From Mixta gaviniae (GTDB taxonomy: Bacteria; Pseudomonadota; Gammaproteobacteria; Enterobacterales; Enterobacteriaceae), in assembly GCF_002953195.1 (NCBI RefSeq), contig NZ_CP026377.1:620001-684000 (forward strand): a DNA stretch of 64,000 bases, given 5' to 3'. The first letter of the stretch is position 1. Each line of letters begins with the position of its first letter. The position numbers were made by a program, and so were the translations under genes. This document shows positions 7,291 through 19,497 of the stretch, piece by piece. Below the pieces are notes generated by a model. It saw only the letters and a list, made by a program, of their open reading frames with translations. It was not told the DNA's origin and did not search any database.

Positions 7291-10146
7291 TTACAGCGCG
7301 GCGATCACGCCCTGCTGTTCGATCAGTTTGGCTTTGCCCTGTTCCAGCTCAGCCATACGATCGCGTTCTTTCGCTACTACTGCTTCCGGCGCGCGCGCAA
7401 CAAAGGATTCGTTGCCCAGGCGAGACTGAATTTTCTCCATCTCAGCCTCCACCTTCGCCAGCTCTTTCGCCAGACGATCCAGCTCCGCCTCTTTATCCAC
7501 CAGGCCCGCCATCGGGATCAGCAGCTCGGCGCCGTCGACCAGTTTGGTGACGGAAAGCGGGCCTTTGTCGCCCTGCGGCAGCAGCGTGATATCGCTAAGA
7601 CGCGCCATCGCCTGCAGGAAGGTACGGTTATCGGTCACGCGACGCTGGGCATCAGCGCTGGCGCCGCGCAGTAGCAGCTCCAGCGGTTTGCCCGGAGAGA
7701 TATTCATCTCGGCGCGAATATTACGCACCGCCACGATCGCCTGCTTCAGCCATTCGGTGTCGGCCAGCGCCGCATCATCCGCTTTCGCCGCGTCGTACGA
7801 GGGGAACGGCTGCAGCATAAGGGTATCGTCGCTGATATTTTTCAGCACTTTCACCCGCTGCCAGATGGTCTCGGTGATAAACGGAATGATCGGATGCGCC
7901 AGACGCAGCAGCGCCTCCAGCACCGTCACCAGCGTATGGCGCGTGCCGCGCAGCTCCGCTTCGGAACCGTTATGCATTACCGGCTTGGTCAGCTCCAGAT
8001 ACCAGTCGCAGAACTGGTTCCAGGTGAACTCGTACAGGATGTTGGCAGCGATATCGAAGCGATAGCTGTCCAGCGCCTCGCGGTAAGCCTTCACCGTGTT
8101 GTTGAACTCTGCCAGGATCCAGCGATCCGCCAGCGACAGCGTCATTTCACCGCCGTTCTGTCCGCAATCCTGATCTTCAGTGTTCATCAGCACAAAGCGG
8201 CTGGCGTTCCACAGTTTGTTGCAGAAGTTGCGATAGCCTTCCAGGCGTTTCATATCCCAGTTGATATCGCGGCCGGTAGAGGCGAGCGCCGCCAGAGTAA
8301 AGCGCAGCGCGTCGGTGCCTGCCGGCTCGATGCCGTTCGGGAACTGCTTCTCGGTACGCTTACGGATTTTCTCCGCCAGCTGCGGCTGCATCATGTTGCC
8401 GGTGCGTTTCTCCAGCAGCGCATCGAGGGTAATGCCGTCGACCATATCCAGCGGATCGATGACGTTGCCTTTCGATTTCGACATCTTCTGGCCTTCTTCA
8501 TCGCGGATCAAACCGGTCATATAGACGGTTTTGAACGGCACCTGCGGTTTGCCGTTCTCATCCTTCATGAAATGCATGGTCAGCATGATCATGCGCGCGA
8601 TCCAGAAGAAGATAATATCGAAGCCGCTCACCAGCACGCTGGTCGGGTGGAAGGTGCGCAGCGCTTCAGTGTTATCTGGCCAGCCGAGGGTAGAGAAGGT
8701 CCAGAGGCCGGAAGAGAACCAGGTGTCCAGCACATCTTCGTCCTGACGCAGCGCAACGCTGGCGTCGATCTGGTTTTCCGCGCGCACTTCTTCTTCGCTG
8801 CGGCCAACGTAGACATTGCCTTCTTCGTCGTACCAGGCGGGAATACGGTGACCCCACCACAGCTGACGGGAGATACACCAATCCTGAATATCACGCATCC
8901 AGGAGAAGTACATGTTTTCATACTGCTTCGGCACAAACTGGATGTCGCCGTTTTCTACCGCTTCCACCGCCACTTTCGCCAGCGGCGCGGTGCGCACGTA
9001 CCACTGGTCGGTCAGCATCGGCTCGATCACCACGCCGCCGCGATCGCCATAAGGCACGGTCAGGTCATGGGCTTTCACTTCTTCCAGCAGGCCCAGCGCG
9101 TCTACGGCAGCAACGATCGCTTTGCGCGCGGCGAAGCGCTCCATATTACGGAACGCCTCCGGCAGCGTGGCGTCATAGACGTCAGACGCTTCGCCGTTGG
9201 TGTCGTAAACCTGCGCGCTTTCACGGATATCACCGTCAAAGGTCAGGATATTGATCATCGGCAGCTTATGACGGCGGCCCACTTCATAGTCGTTGAAGTC
9301 GTGCGCCGGGGTGATCTTCACGCAGCCGGTGCCTTTTTCCATATCGGCATGTTCGTCGCCGACGATCGGAATGCGACGGTTCACCAGCGGCAGCTCGACA
9401 AATTTGCCGATCAGATCTTTATAGCGCGGATCTTCCGGGTTGACCGCCACGCCGGTATCGCCCAGCAGGGTTTCCGGACGGGTGGTGGCCACCACCAGGT
9501 AATCTTTGCCGTCAGCAGTTTTCGCGCCGTCGGCCAGCGGGTAACGGATATGCCACATGGACCCTTTGGTTTCGCGGTTTTCCACTTCCAGATCGGAGAT
9601 GGCGGTGCGCAGTTTCGGATCCCAGTTGACCAGGCGTTTGCCGCGGTAGATCAGGTTTTCTTTATGCAGACGGACAAAGACCTCTTTAACGGCGTTAGAG
9701 AGCCCCTCATCCATGGTGAAGCGTTCGCGCTCCCAGTCGACGGAGTTGCCGAGACGGCGCATCTGGCGGGTAATGGTGCCGCCGGATTCCGCTTTCCACT
9801 GCCACACTTTGTCGATAAAGGCGTCGCGACCATAATCCTGGCGTGTTTTGCCCTCTTCAGCGGCGATCTTACGCTCCACCACCATCTGGGTCGCGATACC
9901 GGCGTGGTCGGTGCCCACCTGCCACAGCGTATTTTTACCCTGCATGCGCTGGTAGCGCACCATGGTATCCATAATGGTTTGCTGAAAGGCGTGACCCATA
10001 TGCAAGCTACCGGTGACGTTCGGCGGCGGGATCATGATGCAGAAGCTTTCCTGGCTGGCATCGCCATTCGGTTTGAAGTAGCCCTGCTTTTCCCAATGCT
10101 CGTAAAGCGGCTGTTCGATCTCTTGCGGATTATATGTCTTTTCCAT
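7291..10146 (-). CDS. valS: Valyl-tRNA synthetase
   Basis: The 951-residue protein is full length for bacterial ValRS. The class I HIGH box appears as [12 protein letters not shown] near residue 40 and the KMSKS loop as [14 protein letters not shown] near residue 555. A CP1 editing domain lies between them and a C-terminal coiled coil (about residues 880-951) binds tRNA. It charges tRNA-Val and edits mischarged threonine. The holC stop is 5 bp upstream of the valS start, so they are cotranscribed (pepA-holC-valS order conserved in enterics). Confidence 0.98.
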   Translation of the reverse strand: MEKTYNPQEIEQPLYEHWEKQGYFKPNGDASQESFCIMIPPPNVTGSLHMGHAFQQTIMDTMVRYQRMQGKNTLWQVGTDHAGIATQMVVERKIAAEEGKTRQDYGRDAFIDKVWQWKAESGGTITRQMRRLGNSVDWERERFTMDEGLSNAVKEVFVRLHKENLIYRGKRLVNWDPKLRTAISDLEVENRETKGSMWHIRYPLADGAKTADGKDYLVVATTRPETLLGDTGVAVNPEDPRYKDLIGKFVELPLVNRRIPIVGDEHADMEKGTGCVKITPAHDFNDYEVGRRHKLPMINILTFDGDIRESAQVYDTNGEASDVYDATLPEAFRNMERFAARKAIVAAVDALGLLEEVKAHDLTVPYGDRGGVVIEPMLTDQWYVRTAPLAKVAVEAVENGDIQFVPKQYENMYFSWMRDIQDWCISRQLWWGHRIPAWYDEEGNVYVGRSEEEVRAENQIDASVALRQDEDVLDTWFSSGLWTFSTLGWPDNTEALRTFHPTSVLVSGFDIIFFWIARMIMLTMHFMKDENGKPQVPFKTVYMTGLIRDEEGQKMSKSKGNVIDPLDMVDGITLDALLEKRTGNMMQPQLAEKIRKRTEKQFPNGIEPAGTDALRFTLAALASTGRDINWDMKRLEGYRNFCNKLWNASRFVLMNTEDQDCGQNGGEMTLSLADRWILAEFNNTVKAYREALDSYRFDIAANILYEFTWNQFCDWYLELTKPVMHNGSEAELRGTRHTLVTVLEALLRLAHPIIPFITETIWQRVKVLKNISDDTLMLQPFPSYDAAKADDAALADTEWLKQAIVAVRNIRAEMNISPGKPLELLLRGASADAQRRVTDNRTFLQAMARLSDITLLPQGDKGPLSVTKLVDGAELLIPMAGLVDKEAELDRLAKELAKVEAEMEKIQSRLGNESFVARAPEAVVAKERDRMAELEQGKAKLIEQQGVIAAL

Positions 10147-10151
10147 TTCTG

Positions 10152-10610
10152 CTATGTCGTTTGCGGCTGTGGCGGGGTTGCCGTATTCAAGTGGAAGCCG
10201 ACGCTGCGGTACGCTTTATAGCGGTCGCGCGCCTGCTGTTTCAAAGATTCTTCGTAAGGAACAAAGTCTATCACTTCATGGAAAGCGGTGGCAAAATCTG
10301 CAAACTGCGGCAGCAGGCTGATCAGCAGATCGCGCGGCGCGTTGCCGCGGCGCTGCGGCCAGGCGAGTTCTACCGGCGCGCCATATTTCGGCCCTTCGCC
10401 GGCCAGATTGTGCGGTACGAAGGCTTTGGCCGGCCGCTGCCACAGGGCTTCATCCAGCCGGATGGCCTGCTGTTCATCTTCACAGGCGATCAGCACGCGC
10501 TTGCCTTCACGCCAGCGCATTTCCGCTAAATCGCACACCAGCGCCTCGACGGCGCTCAGTCCTTCCGTCTGCGCATCGGTTTCCAGAAGATAGAAGGTGG
10601 CCTTTTTCAT
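10152..10610 (-). CDS. holC: DNA polymerase III chi subunit
   Basis: The ~152-residue protein begins [20 protein letters not shown] and contains [13 protein letters not shown], the core of HolC. Chi links the clamp-loader (via psi) to SSB during replication. ATGATG gives two adjacent starts (10613 or 10610); I use the second. It lies between pepA and valS, 5 bp from valS. Confidence 0.95.
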   Translation of the reverse strand: MKKATFYLLETDAQTEGLSAVEALVCDLAEMRWREGKRVLIACEDEQQAIRLDEALWQRPAKAFVPHNLAGEGPKYGAPVELAWPQRRGNAPRDLLISLLPQFADFATAFHEVIDFVPYEESLKQQARDRYKAYRSVGFHLNTATPPQPQTT

Positions 10611-10697
10611 CATTTATGCCTGTCGGCGTATGACGTTAACGTCAGACGCGGAATCAATATCCGATTCGTGGTTCATTGTGCGCCGCGACGTTCCGGT

Positions 10698-10720
10698 AAA
10701 AACGGCGGCCAGCGCCGTTT
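10698..10720 (-). terminator. Hairpin after pepA
   Basis: AAACGGCG and CGCCGTTT form an 8-bp stem with a 5-base loop. On the minus strand the stem runs into a T-rich stretch, so it may terminate part of pepA transcription before holC. Confidence 0.6.
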
Positions 10721-10790
10721 CCGAACGCGCAAACCGGCTCATCCCCGGCGAAAGCCTCAGCGGCGGATGAGCGGTCGGCGTTATAACAGC

Positions 10791-12317
<1,527 letters not shown>

Positions 12318-12566
12318 TTAAAGACAACGGCGCTGGCTGCGGCTAGAATGTACCGCTTCGTAACGCTTACGCCGTTGCGTACGACGTTTCTGATAAAAAA
12401 GGACGTCAGTTTGTGTTTCAGTGACATTGTTATTTTTTACGTCACCTGAACGCTTGTGTCATACAATAGATCTATGACAACGGCCATTGATGATTAAAAA
12501 TGGCGAATAAGCGTTGAAACTATCGATTTTCCAGCAAAAAGACAAGTTTTCACAGGCATACGAAGC

Positions 12567-13667
12567 GTGATTATCATTAGATATCTGGTTCGGGAAACGC
12601 TCAAAAGCCAGCTGGCAATACTCTTTATCCTGCTGTTGATCTTCTTCTGTCAGAAGCTAGTCAGGATCCTGGGCGCTGCTGTTGATGGCGAGATCCCGAC
12701 AAACTTAGTTCTCACCCTGTTAGGGCTCGGCGTGCCGGAAATGGCACAGCTTATCCTGCCGCTCAGCCTGTTTCTGGCCATTTTGATGACGCTGGGGCGG
12801 CTCTACACCGAAAGTGAAATTACGGTGATGCACGCCTGCGGCCTGAGTAAGGCGGTGCTGGTCAAGGCGGCGATGTTCCTGATGCTGCTGACGGCGGCGG
12901 TGGCGGCGGTCAACGTGGTCTGGCTCAGTCCCTGGTCATCGCGCTATCAAAGCGAAGTGACGCAGAACGCCAAGGCCAACCCTGGCGCTGCGGCGCTGGC
13001 GGCCGGGCAGTTCCAGCAGTCGAGCGACGGCAACAGCGTACTCTTTATTGAAGATGTGAAGGGCAATCAGTTCGGCCACGTCTTCCTCGCCCAGCTGCGC
13101 CCGAAAGGCAATGCGCGTCCGTCGGTCGTGATGGCGGACAGCGGCCATATGGAGCAGCGCCCGGACGGCTCGCAGGTGGTGACGCTGGATAAAGGCACAC
13201 GTTTTGAAGGCACCGCGCTGCTGCGCGACTTCCGCATTACCGACTTCACCAACTATCAGGCGATTGTCGGCTATAAAACCGCGACGCTGGATCCTGACGA
13301 CGCGGAGCAGGCGGAGTTCGTTAATCTGTTCGGCAACCCGTCACCAGAGTTCCGTTCCGAGCTGCACTGGCGTCTGACGCTGATCTTCTCGGTGCTGGTG
13401 ATGGCGCTGATGGTAGTGCCGTTGAGCGTGGTCAACCCGCGCCAGGGCCGCGTGCTGTCGATGCTGCCGGCGATGCTGCTTTATCTCATCTTCTTCCTGC
13501 TGCAAAGCTCGCTGAAATCGAACGCCTCGAAAGGGCGGCTTGATCCGGCGATCTGGATGTGGGTGGTGAACCTGAGCTATCTGGCGCTGGCGGTGATGCT
13601 GAACCTGTGGGATACGGTGCCGATGCGGCGCCTGCGCGCCCGCTTTACGCGTGGAGGCTCAGTCTGA
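12567..13667 (+). CDS. lptF: LPS export permease LptF
   Basis: The 366-residue protein starts at GTG with MIIIRYLVRETLKSQLAIL and matches LptF along its length. It has three N-terminal and three C-terminal membrane segments flanking a periplasmic beta-jellyroll domain. With LptG and the ATPase LptB it extracts lipopolysaccharide from the inner membrane and passes it to LptC/LptA. Its stop overlaps the lptG start (TGATG), indicating translational coupling. The GTG start is shared with E. coli. Confidence 0.97.
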   Translation: MIIIRYLVRETLKSQLAILFILLLIFFCQKLVRILGAAVDGEIPTNLVLTLLGLGVPEMAQLILPLSLFLAILMTLGRLYTESEITVMHACGLSKAVLVKAAMFLMLLTAAVAAVNVVWLSPWSSRYQSEVTQNAKANPGAAALAAGQFQQSSDGNSVLFIEDVKGNQFGHVFLAQLRPKGNARPSVVMADSGHMEQRPDGSQVVTLDKGTRFEGTALLRDFRITDFTNYQAIVGYKTATLDPDDAEQAEFVNLFGNPSPEFRSELHWRLTLIFSVLVMALMVVPLSVVNPRQGRVLSMLPAMLLYLIFFLLQSSLKSNASKGRLDPAIWMWVVNLSYLALAVMLNLWDTVPMRRLRARFTRGGSV

Positions 13668-14743
13668 TGTTTGGCGTTCTCGACCGCTATATCGGTAAAA
13701 CCATCTTTAACACCATCATGCTGACGCTGTTTATGCTGGTTTCGCTCTCCGGCATTATCAAGTTTGTCGATCAGCTGCGTAAAACCGGGCAGGGCGCTTA
13801 TACCGCACTGGATGCTGGCTATTACACCCTGCTGAGCGTGCCGAAAGATATCGAAATCTTCTTCCCGATGGCGGCGCTGCTTGGCGCGCTGCTGGGGCTG
13901 GGCACGCTGGCGCAGCGCAGCGAGCTGGTGGTGATGCAGGCATCCGGCTTTACCCGCCTGCAGATTGCGCTATCGGTTATGAAAACCGCCATTCCGCTGG
14001 TGCTGCTGACCATGGCGATCGGCGAGTTCGTCGCGCCGCAGGGCGAGCAGATGGCGCGCAACTTCCGCGCGCAGCAGCTGCTTGGCGGTTCGCTGCTCTC
14101 TACCCAGTCCGGCCTGTGGGCGAAAGATGGTAATAACTTCATCTATATCGAACGCATCAAAGGCGATAACCAGCTCGACGGCGTCAGCATCTACAACTTC
14201 AGCGACGAGCGTCGTCTGAAGAGCGTGCGCTACGCCGCCACCGCCACCTGGGATAAAGAGACGCGTCGCTGGAAGCTGGGGCAGGTGGATGAATCGGATC
14301 TCAGCAATCCGAAGCAGATCGGCGGCAAGCAGAGCCTCAACGGCGAATGGAAAACCAACCTGACGCCGGATAAGCTCGGCGTGGTCGCGCTCGATCCCGA
14401 TGCGTTGTCGATTCGCGGCCTCTATAACTACTCCAAATACCTGAAGCAGAGCGGTCAGGAATCGGGGCGCTATCGCCTCAATATGTGGAGTAAAATCTTC
14501 CAGCCGTTATCGGTGGCGGTAATGATGCTGATGGCGCTCTCCTTTATCTTCGGTCCGCTGCGCAGCGTCTCGATGGGCGTGCGCGTAGTCACCGGTATCA
14601 GCTTCGGCTTTCTGTTCTACGTGCTGGATCAGATCTTCGGCCCGCTCAGCCTGGTGTATGGCCTGCCGCCGGTGATGGGCGCCGTTCTTCCCAGCGCGGC
14701 CTTCTTCGCCATCAGCGTCTGGATGCTGATGAAGCGTCGGTAA
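13667..14743 (+). CDS. lptG: LPS export permease LptG
   Basis: The 358-residue protein begins MFGVLDRYIGKTIFNTIM. It is the second YjgP/YjgQ-family permease of the LptB2FG complex, with the same six-helix plus periplasmic-domain layout as LptF. The start at 13667 is set by the 1-bp overlap with lptF. A strong terminator follows five bases after the stop. Confidence 0.97.
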   Translation: MFGVLDRYIGKTIFNTIMLTLFMLVSLSGIIKFVDQLRKTGQGAYTALDAGYYTLLSVPKDIEIFFPMAALLGALLGLGTLAQRSELVVMQASGFTRLQIALSVMKTAIPLVLLTMAIGEFVAPQGEQMARNFRAQQLLGGSLLSTQSGLWAKDGNNFIYIERIKGDNQLDGVSIYNFSDERRLKSVRYAATATWDKETRRWKLGQVDESDLSNPKQIGGKQSLNGEWKTNLTPDKLGVVALDPDALSIRGLYNYSKYLKQSGQESGRYRLNMWSKIFQPLSVAVMMLMALSFIFGPLRSVSMGVRVVTGISFGFLFYVLDQIFGPLSLVYGLPPVMGAVLPSAAFFAISVWMLMKRR

Positions 14744-14747
14744 TTCT

Positions 14748-14780
14748 CCGGCGCGGTACGTTGCTGCCGCGCCGGTTTTT
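14748..14780 (+). terminator. Terminator of lptFG
   Basis: CCGGCGCGG and CCGCGCCGG form a perfect 9-bp stem with a 10-base loop, followed by five T residues. Confidence 0.9.
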
Positions 14781-14947
14781 CTCTCCCTGCTTTCCAGGTT
14801 TTCTCTTCCCTCTGCCTTCCGCGTTTTTCCCTGGTTGCGTTCCCCTTATGCAGGCACCGCTTCTTATAGCCCGCGTTCCCCGCCAGTTTATGCTGCTGTT
14901 CCGCTTCGCCTCTCTTCTGCCGCGCTTTACTGCACTTGCCCACGCCT

Positions 14948-15092
14948 GTTGCCTTACGCTTTGCTGCACTTCCCCAAGCTTTACTTCTGTTGCCTTACGC
15001 TTTGCTGCACTTGCCCCATGCTTTACTTTTGTTGCCTTACGCTTTGCTGCACTTCCCCAAGCTTTACTTCTGTTGCCTTACGCTTTGCTTCT
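14948..15092 (+). repeat. 41-42 bp tandem repeat, about 3.5 copies
   Basis: Units begin GTTGCCTTACGCTTTGCTGCAC at 14948, 14989, 15031 and 15072 (the last partial), with spacers CTTCCCCAAGCTTTACTTCT or a close variant. The array lies in the 735-bp gap between lptG and the DUF2382 genes. Open frames across it are repetitive, Cys/Leu-rich and unsupported by a ribosome-binding site, so I treat the gap (14781-15478) as noncoding. Confidence 0.9.
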
Positions 15093-15478
15093 CTTATGCA
15101 CCGCTCCCGGCACGCTCCGCTTCGCCTGGCTAATCGCCTCTGGCCCTGGCAGGACAACGGTAAATGTGCGCGCTTCGTTCACTGCTGCCGTTACGCTTAT
15201 TAAATCCCTATTCTTTAGAAGCAGTTATTATCGCGCCTGTTTCTGTTCGTTGTCAGATAAATCCTGAAATGAATTCAATATGAATAGAATCGACTATTAG
15301 CAGGGCCATTTAATCATTCATTGTCAGTGCGATTTATATTTCTTAACAATTTGCGCCGGCCGATTATTTCATAATCCGCCGTTTGGTCTATGCTTTATAA
15401 CTATTACGGTAAGTTATCGGTAATCAACCAGATAACGAAGGCAAATTCTGACACGGCGCTATTTGCGGAGGAAAGGTA

Positions 15479-15886
15479 ATGGATAAGAAAATTGCGCCGC
15501 AGCAACAGCAAGCGGAACAGCAGGATGTCATTCCGTTGGCAGAAGAGCAGGCGGAGGTCAGCACCACACGCGTGGTTGACCGTCGCGTCCGTATTCATCG
15601 CTCTACCACCACGGCTGAGAAGCTGCTGGAGACGGAACTCTGGCATGAAGAGGTAGAGATAACACATGTCGAAAAAAATGAAACGCTTGAGGAAGGTTAT
15701 TTCCCGCAGGTGCGTCAGGAAGGCGATGTGTTAATTGTGCCGGTAATTGAAGAGCAGGTAGAAATTATTCGGCGCCATATATTAAAGGAAGAAGTTCATA
15801 TTCATAAGCTGAAAAAGAACGAGCCTTTTCAGCAAAAGGTCACATTACGTAGCCAGGAGATAGAGATCAGCAAGGAAGATAATTAA
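15479..15886 (+). CDS. DUF2382 domain protein (YsnF/AvaK type)
   Basis: The 135-residue, highly charged protein consists of one DUF2382 domain, with TRVVDRRVRIHRSTTTAEK and VPVIEEQVEIIRRHILKEE as the typical alternating valine/charged strands. An AGGAAAGGT sequence precedes the start. DUF2382 proteins are linked to stress responses and possibly to surfaces, but no biochemical role is established to my knowledge. It lies 28 bp upstream of a second DUF2382 gene, so the two probably form a stress-induced operon. Confidence 0.8.
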   Translation: MDKKIAPQQQQAEQQDVIPLAEEQAEVSTTRVVDRRVRIHRSTTTAEKLLETELWHEEVEITHVEKNETLEEGYFPQVRQEGDVLIVPVIEEQVEIIRRHILKEEVHIHKLKKNEPFQQKVTLRSQEIEISKEDN

Positions 15887-15914
15887 CCGTAAACCTAAGC
15901 ACGAGGAGACTATT

Positions 15915-17069
15915 ATGGCACATGAAAAAATCGTAACTGCTTTTAATCAGGTACAGCAGGCGGAAGTCGCTAAAGAGAAACTGATTGCCGAAGGTATCGC
16001 GGAAAATCATATTGATATTATTTCAGGTGAAAGATTACGCGTAGAAGGTAAAGAGATCCGTCACCCCAGCTTCTGGCAGCGCCTGTTTGGCGATGACGTT
16101 GATGACGACTACGCAACGGAGTACAACAAAGCGATTCAGGGTGGCGGCGTGCTGCTGACCGTTCGTGCCCGCAAAGAAGATGCTGACCGTATTGAAACCC
16201 TGCTGGATCAATACTCCACCGACTATACCGCCTCTTATAACCGTGGCACGTCGACCAGCAACCGCGAATTCCTTGGCGAAACTGATGATGTTTCCGGCCG
16301 CACCACCTCTGCGGGCTTCAACGCCGGCGCTAACGGCGTTACCGGCGACAGCGATCCGACCTCCGGCGTACCGGGCACGCTGGATCACACCAGCGGTAAA
16401 TCCACCGCGGGCAAAACCGGCGCAACCGATCTGCTGAGCGGCAAAGATAATACGACGACCGGCGTCACGGGCACTTCAACCACCGGCGTTACCGGCACTA
16501 CCGCAGCAGGCGTGACCGGCGCGGCCCTGACCGGCAGCGAAGAGCGCGATGCGCTGAAGCTGGCGGAAGAGCAGGTAGATATTGGCAAGCGTCAGGTAAG
16601 CGATGGCGTGGTACGTCTGCGTCGTTACACCGTGGAAGATGAAGTGGCTGAAGATGTCTCGCTGTTTGAACAGCATGCTGACGTATTCCGCACTGCGGTT
16701 GACGAGCCGGCTTACCTGAGCGATGTCGACTGGTCTGAAAAAACCATTGAAGTGGAAGAGTCTCACGAAGTGCCGACAGTAAGCAAAACCGCGCGCATTA
16801 AAGAAGAGGTTGGCGTACGTAACGAAACCTCTGAGCGTGTGGAAACGGTGAAAGATACCGTGCGTCGTCAGGAAGTGGAAGTCGAGCAGACCGGCGCAAC
16901 CGGCCTTGAGAAAGATCGCCTGACCGGCGTAGGCTCTACCACCGGCACCACGGCGGGCACCACCGGCGTGACGGGCGCTACTGGCGTCACCGGCACCACC
17001 GGCCTGGAAAAAGACCGCCTCACCGGCAGCGACCTTGATAAAGATCCGCTGACCGGCGTTAAGAAGTAA
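15915..17069 (+). CDS. DUF2382 protein with stress-type N-terminal domain and GT-rich linkers
   Basis: The 384-residue protein has an N-terminal ~100-residue domain (MAHEKIVTAFNQVQQAEVAK...) like the general-stress YflT/17M domains. A Thr/Gly/Val-rich linker with TGVTGT repeats follows, then a DUF2382 domain at about 225-325 and a second TGVTG-rich tail. The start has GAGGAG upstream. Repeat tracts such as TTGVTGATGVTGTTG are low-complexity and likely to vary in length between strains. It is cotranscribed with the preceding DUF2382 gene. Function is unknown; an envelope-stress role is inference. Confidence 0.8.
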   Translation: MAHEKIVTAFNQVQQAEVAKEKLIAEGIAENHIDIISGERLRVEGKEIRHPSFWQRLFGDDVDDDYATEYNKAIQGGGVLLTVRARKEDADRIETLLDQYSTDYTASYNRGTSTSNREFLGETDDVSGRTTSAGFNAGANGVTGDSDPTSGVPGTLDHTSGKSTAGKTGATDLLSGKDNTTTGVTGTSTTGVTGTTAAGVTGAALTGSEERDALKLAEEQVDIGKRQVSDGVVRLRRYTVEDEVAEDVSLFEQHADVFRTAVDEPAYLSDVDWSEKTIEVEESHEVPTVSKTARIKEEVGVRNETSERVETVKDTVRRQEVEVEQTGATGLEKDRLTGVGSTTGTTAGTTGVTGATGVTGTTGLEKDRLTGSDLDKDPLTGVKK

Positions 17070-17077
17070 TCTCGCCC

Positions 17078-18361
17078 CTAGCCCGCGCTGAGCCATTGCC
17101 ACAGCGCGGGCAGCTGCGTTATCCCCCACAGCAGCAGCCCGATACAGCCCCCCACCAGCGTGCCGTTAATTCGTATAAACTGCAAATCCTTACCGATATT
17201 CAGCTCAATCTGTTGCGACATCTCACGCGCGTCCCAGCTTTTTACCGTATCGCTGATATGACGAGTAAGAAAGGCGGCAAATTCCGGCGCCACCGACTGT
17301 GCCGCCTGCTCCATATGCTGATTCAGCGATGCGCGCAGCGCAGCGTCATTTACCAGGGTTTCGCCAAGCCACAGGCCTGCTTCGGTAACGCGCTGGCCGA
17401 CGCGTGAATCTTCCGCGTTCAGATCGGCCTTCAGCCAGCCGCGCAGATCGCCCCACAGCTCGCCGATATAGCGGTTCAGCGCCTCATCCTCTTTCAGGTA
17501 GCCTTTAATGGTCTCTGCGCGCTCCGCCATATCAGGATCGGTTTTCAGACGGGTAATCAGTTTTTCCACGGCGCGGTTAAAGCCGAGACGCAGCTCATGG
17601 CCCTGATCCTGGCTGACATCGTCCAGCAGCGAGTTTACCGCGCTGGAGACCAGCTCGGCGCTATGCTCGCCCAGCCATTCGGTCGGCAGCACTTTGGCCT
17701 TGATAGGATGTTCGCGCTTCAGCCAGCGCACGATCTGCAGGGCGATAAACTCCCGCGTACTTTCCTTATTAAGCAGACGCAGCAGCTGTTCAATCGCCGC
17801 ATCAAGCAGTGCCTGATGACGATTATTTTTGGTCAGGCTCTCCAGCAGCAGGGCGCTGGACTGGGTTAAATCGACCTTATCGATCGCCTTATGCACCGCG
17901 CGGCGGATAAAGCCCTGAATGCGCGTGTCATCGGTCAGGTCGAGAAAGCCGCGCATCAGCTGCAGCAGATGTTGTCCTACCCGCTGCGCATTGTCCGGTG
18001 CGCTCAGCCAGTTGCCGATCAGCTGCGCGGGATCGTGACGGCGGATCAGCGCCAGCAGCGATTCGGTGCCTAAAAATTTCTCCTGTACAAAACGGCCGAG
18101 ATTCTCGCCAATGCGATCTTTATTGCGCGGAATAATGGCAGTATGACGGGAGATAAAGGGCACCGGCACGCGGCGGAACAGGGCGACGACGGCAAACCAG
18201 TCGGCCAGCGCCCCCACCATGGCGGCCTCCGCGACGGCTTTTACGCCGCTCACCCAGAGCCCGGGCGGCAAAAACAGCGTGATAAGAAAGGTTGCTGCGG
18301 CAATCAGCAGCAGTGAAAGCGCCAAGCGCTTAGCTCGCTTCAGTTCGTTTATTTTCTCCAT
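17078..18361 (-). CDS. yjiN: DUF445 family membrane protein YjiN
   Basis: The 427-residue protein has an N-terminal hydrophobic segment with the [19 protein letters not shown] motif of DUF445, a long helical cytoplasmic or periplasmic middle, and a C-terminal transmembrane helix ([16 protein letters not shown]). It matches E. coli YjiN in length and outline. The function is not established. It converges on the DUF2382 gene with 8 bp between stops; a GC-rich hairpin at 17082-17110 lies inside its 3' end. Confidence 0.85.
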   Translation of the reverse strand: MEKINELKRAKRLALSLLLIAAATFLITLFLPPGLWVSGVKAVAEAAMVGALADWFAVVALFRRVPVPFISRHTAIIPRNKDRIGENLGRFVQEKFLGTESLLALIRRHDPAQLIGNWLSAPDNAQRVGQHLLQLMRGFLDLTDDTRIQGFIRRAVHKAIDKVDLTQSSALLLESLTKNNRHQALLDAAIEQLLRLLNKESTREFIALQIVRWLKREHPIKAKVLPTEWLGEHSAELVSSAVNSLLDDVSQDQGHELRLGFNRAVEKLITRLKTDPDMAERAETIKGYLKEDEALNRYIGELWGDLRGWLKADLNAEDSRVGQRVTEAGLWLGETLVNDAALRASLNQHMEQAAQSVAPEFAAFLTRHISDTVKSWDAREMSQQIELNIGKDLQFIRINGTLVGGCIGLLLWGITQLPALWQWLSAG

Positions 18362-18444
18362 GCTACCAGCATAGCGTAGCGCGTTAAGAAAATCGTGTGG
18401 CTTTCACCCTGCGGCCATGGGTTTGCCGCCGCCGCGCCCAGGCC

Positions 18445-18918
18445 TCAGGCAAAGGCGAGCCACAGCGTCAGCAGCACGGCAAGCAACGCCGCCCACAGCA
18501 CAATCAGCAGCCGCAGGCCGCCGCGTTTACGCGGCGGCCTGCCGGCCGCGACGAGATCGGTGGCCGGCAGCATCAATGCTTTTTCCTCGCCTTCCTCTAC
18601 CCGCGCAGAAAGCATAATGCCCTTTTTCGGCACGGTAATAATGATATTTTCAACGATGCCGGCACGCTTTAATGTTTTACGCAAAATAGAGATGTTTTGA
18701 TAAAGCGTATTAACCGTCACTTCCATACCGTGTTTTCGCCAGACTTCATTCATAAAATCATCCTGCGTAATAATATCTCCCTTACGCTCAATCAGTAACG
18801 CCAGACAGCGGCTGGCGGGCTGATTAATCTTCGTATCCTTTTCCGGGTAGAATTTACTGGAGGTTAATGTATGATTTATCGGATCGAAGATAACGTTATT
18901 ATTAATACAGTAGAACAT
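18445..18918 (-). CDS. CadC-like winged-helix regulator with C-terminal membrane anchor
   Basis: The 157-residue protein starts MFYCINNNVIFDPINHTLTS and has an OmpR/CadC-type winged helix: CLALLIERKGDIITQDDFMNEVW, then a recognition helix around NTLYQNISILRKTLKR. A basic stretch (PPRKRGG) leads into one C-terminal helix (LLIVLWAALLAVLLTLWLAFA). Almost nothing follows the helix, so there is no sizable periplasmic sensor, unlike CadC. The start at 18918 has GAGGG upstream; the frame extends further to 18969. It is divergent from the fimbrial operon and is its likely regulator (inference). Confidence 0.8.
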   Translation of the reverse strand: MFYCINNNVIFDPINHTLTSSKFYPEKDTKINQPASRCLALLIERKGDIITQDDFMNEVWRKHGMEVTVNTLYQNISILRKTLKRAGIVENIIITVPKKGIMLSARVEEGEEKALMLPATDLVAAGRPPRKRGGLRLLIVLWAALLAVLLTLWLAFA

Positions 18919-19497
18919 GATCAATCCCTCGGCGCTATAGTCCATAAGCAACAACATACAACGGGTCAATAGCGGCTCACGCTAGCATAATGACTTTATC
19001 CATTCAAACGCTGCCGAAAAATAGACGCCTTCAAAAAGATACATAATCTTATTTATAACCCCTTCGCTGTGCTGTAATTTTTAATTATGTATTATTTTGC
19101 TTTTAATTTATTGATTTTAATCATATTTAACAATGTGTTGCCAGCGGTGGTTAGCATCTTTTCTTTATTATTATGAAGTTTTATTTGTTTCTTCTGAAGT
19201 TTTCAGTTTTCATTTTTCACTTTCGCTTGTTAGCGTTTGTTGTCATTTTACTCACAACAGAGAGAACAGGCGAGGATCAGAGTTTATTCCTGCGTAACGC
19301 AGTTATGCCCTGCGTTACGGGTTAATTCCCCTGAGTAATTACCGTGTCCCTCTGTTTGTCAGTATGGCGTTTCCTGTGAGTTATTTTTCAGCGTCATTTA
19401 TCGGCGCGCTTTCTTCCGCCAGGGAATAAAAGGAGAGCAATGATGCCCTCTACGATATTGAGACTTACCACGATTACACTAGCCTATAAGGATATAT
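18919..19497. other. Control region between regulator and fimbrial operon
   Basis: This 579-bp AT-rich gap has no gene. It contains a hairpin, GTAACGCAG / CTGCGTTAC with a 7-base loop (about 19294-19318), and GGAGAGCA close to 19432. I found no fimS-like pair of inverted repeats or recombinase gene, so phase switching by inversion is not supported. Confidence 0.6.

Noticed and set aside
7894..10221. 775-codon plus-strand frame opposite valS
   Set aside because: It is the antisense shadow of valS in a GC-rich gene; valS shows HIGH and KMSKS motifs and family length.
14761..15267. Cys/Leu-rich frames after lptG
   Set aside because: Driven by the 41-bp tandem repeat and open in three frames; no start signal or family features.
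18919..19497. Invertible fimS-type switch before fimbrial operon
   Set aside because: No pair of short inverted repeats at suitable spacing and no fimB/fimE-like recombinase gene nearby; only a local 9-bp hairpin.
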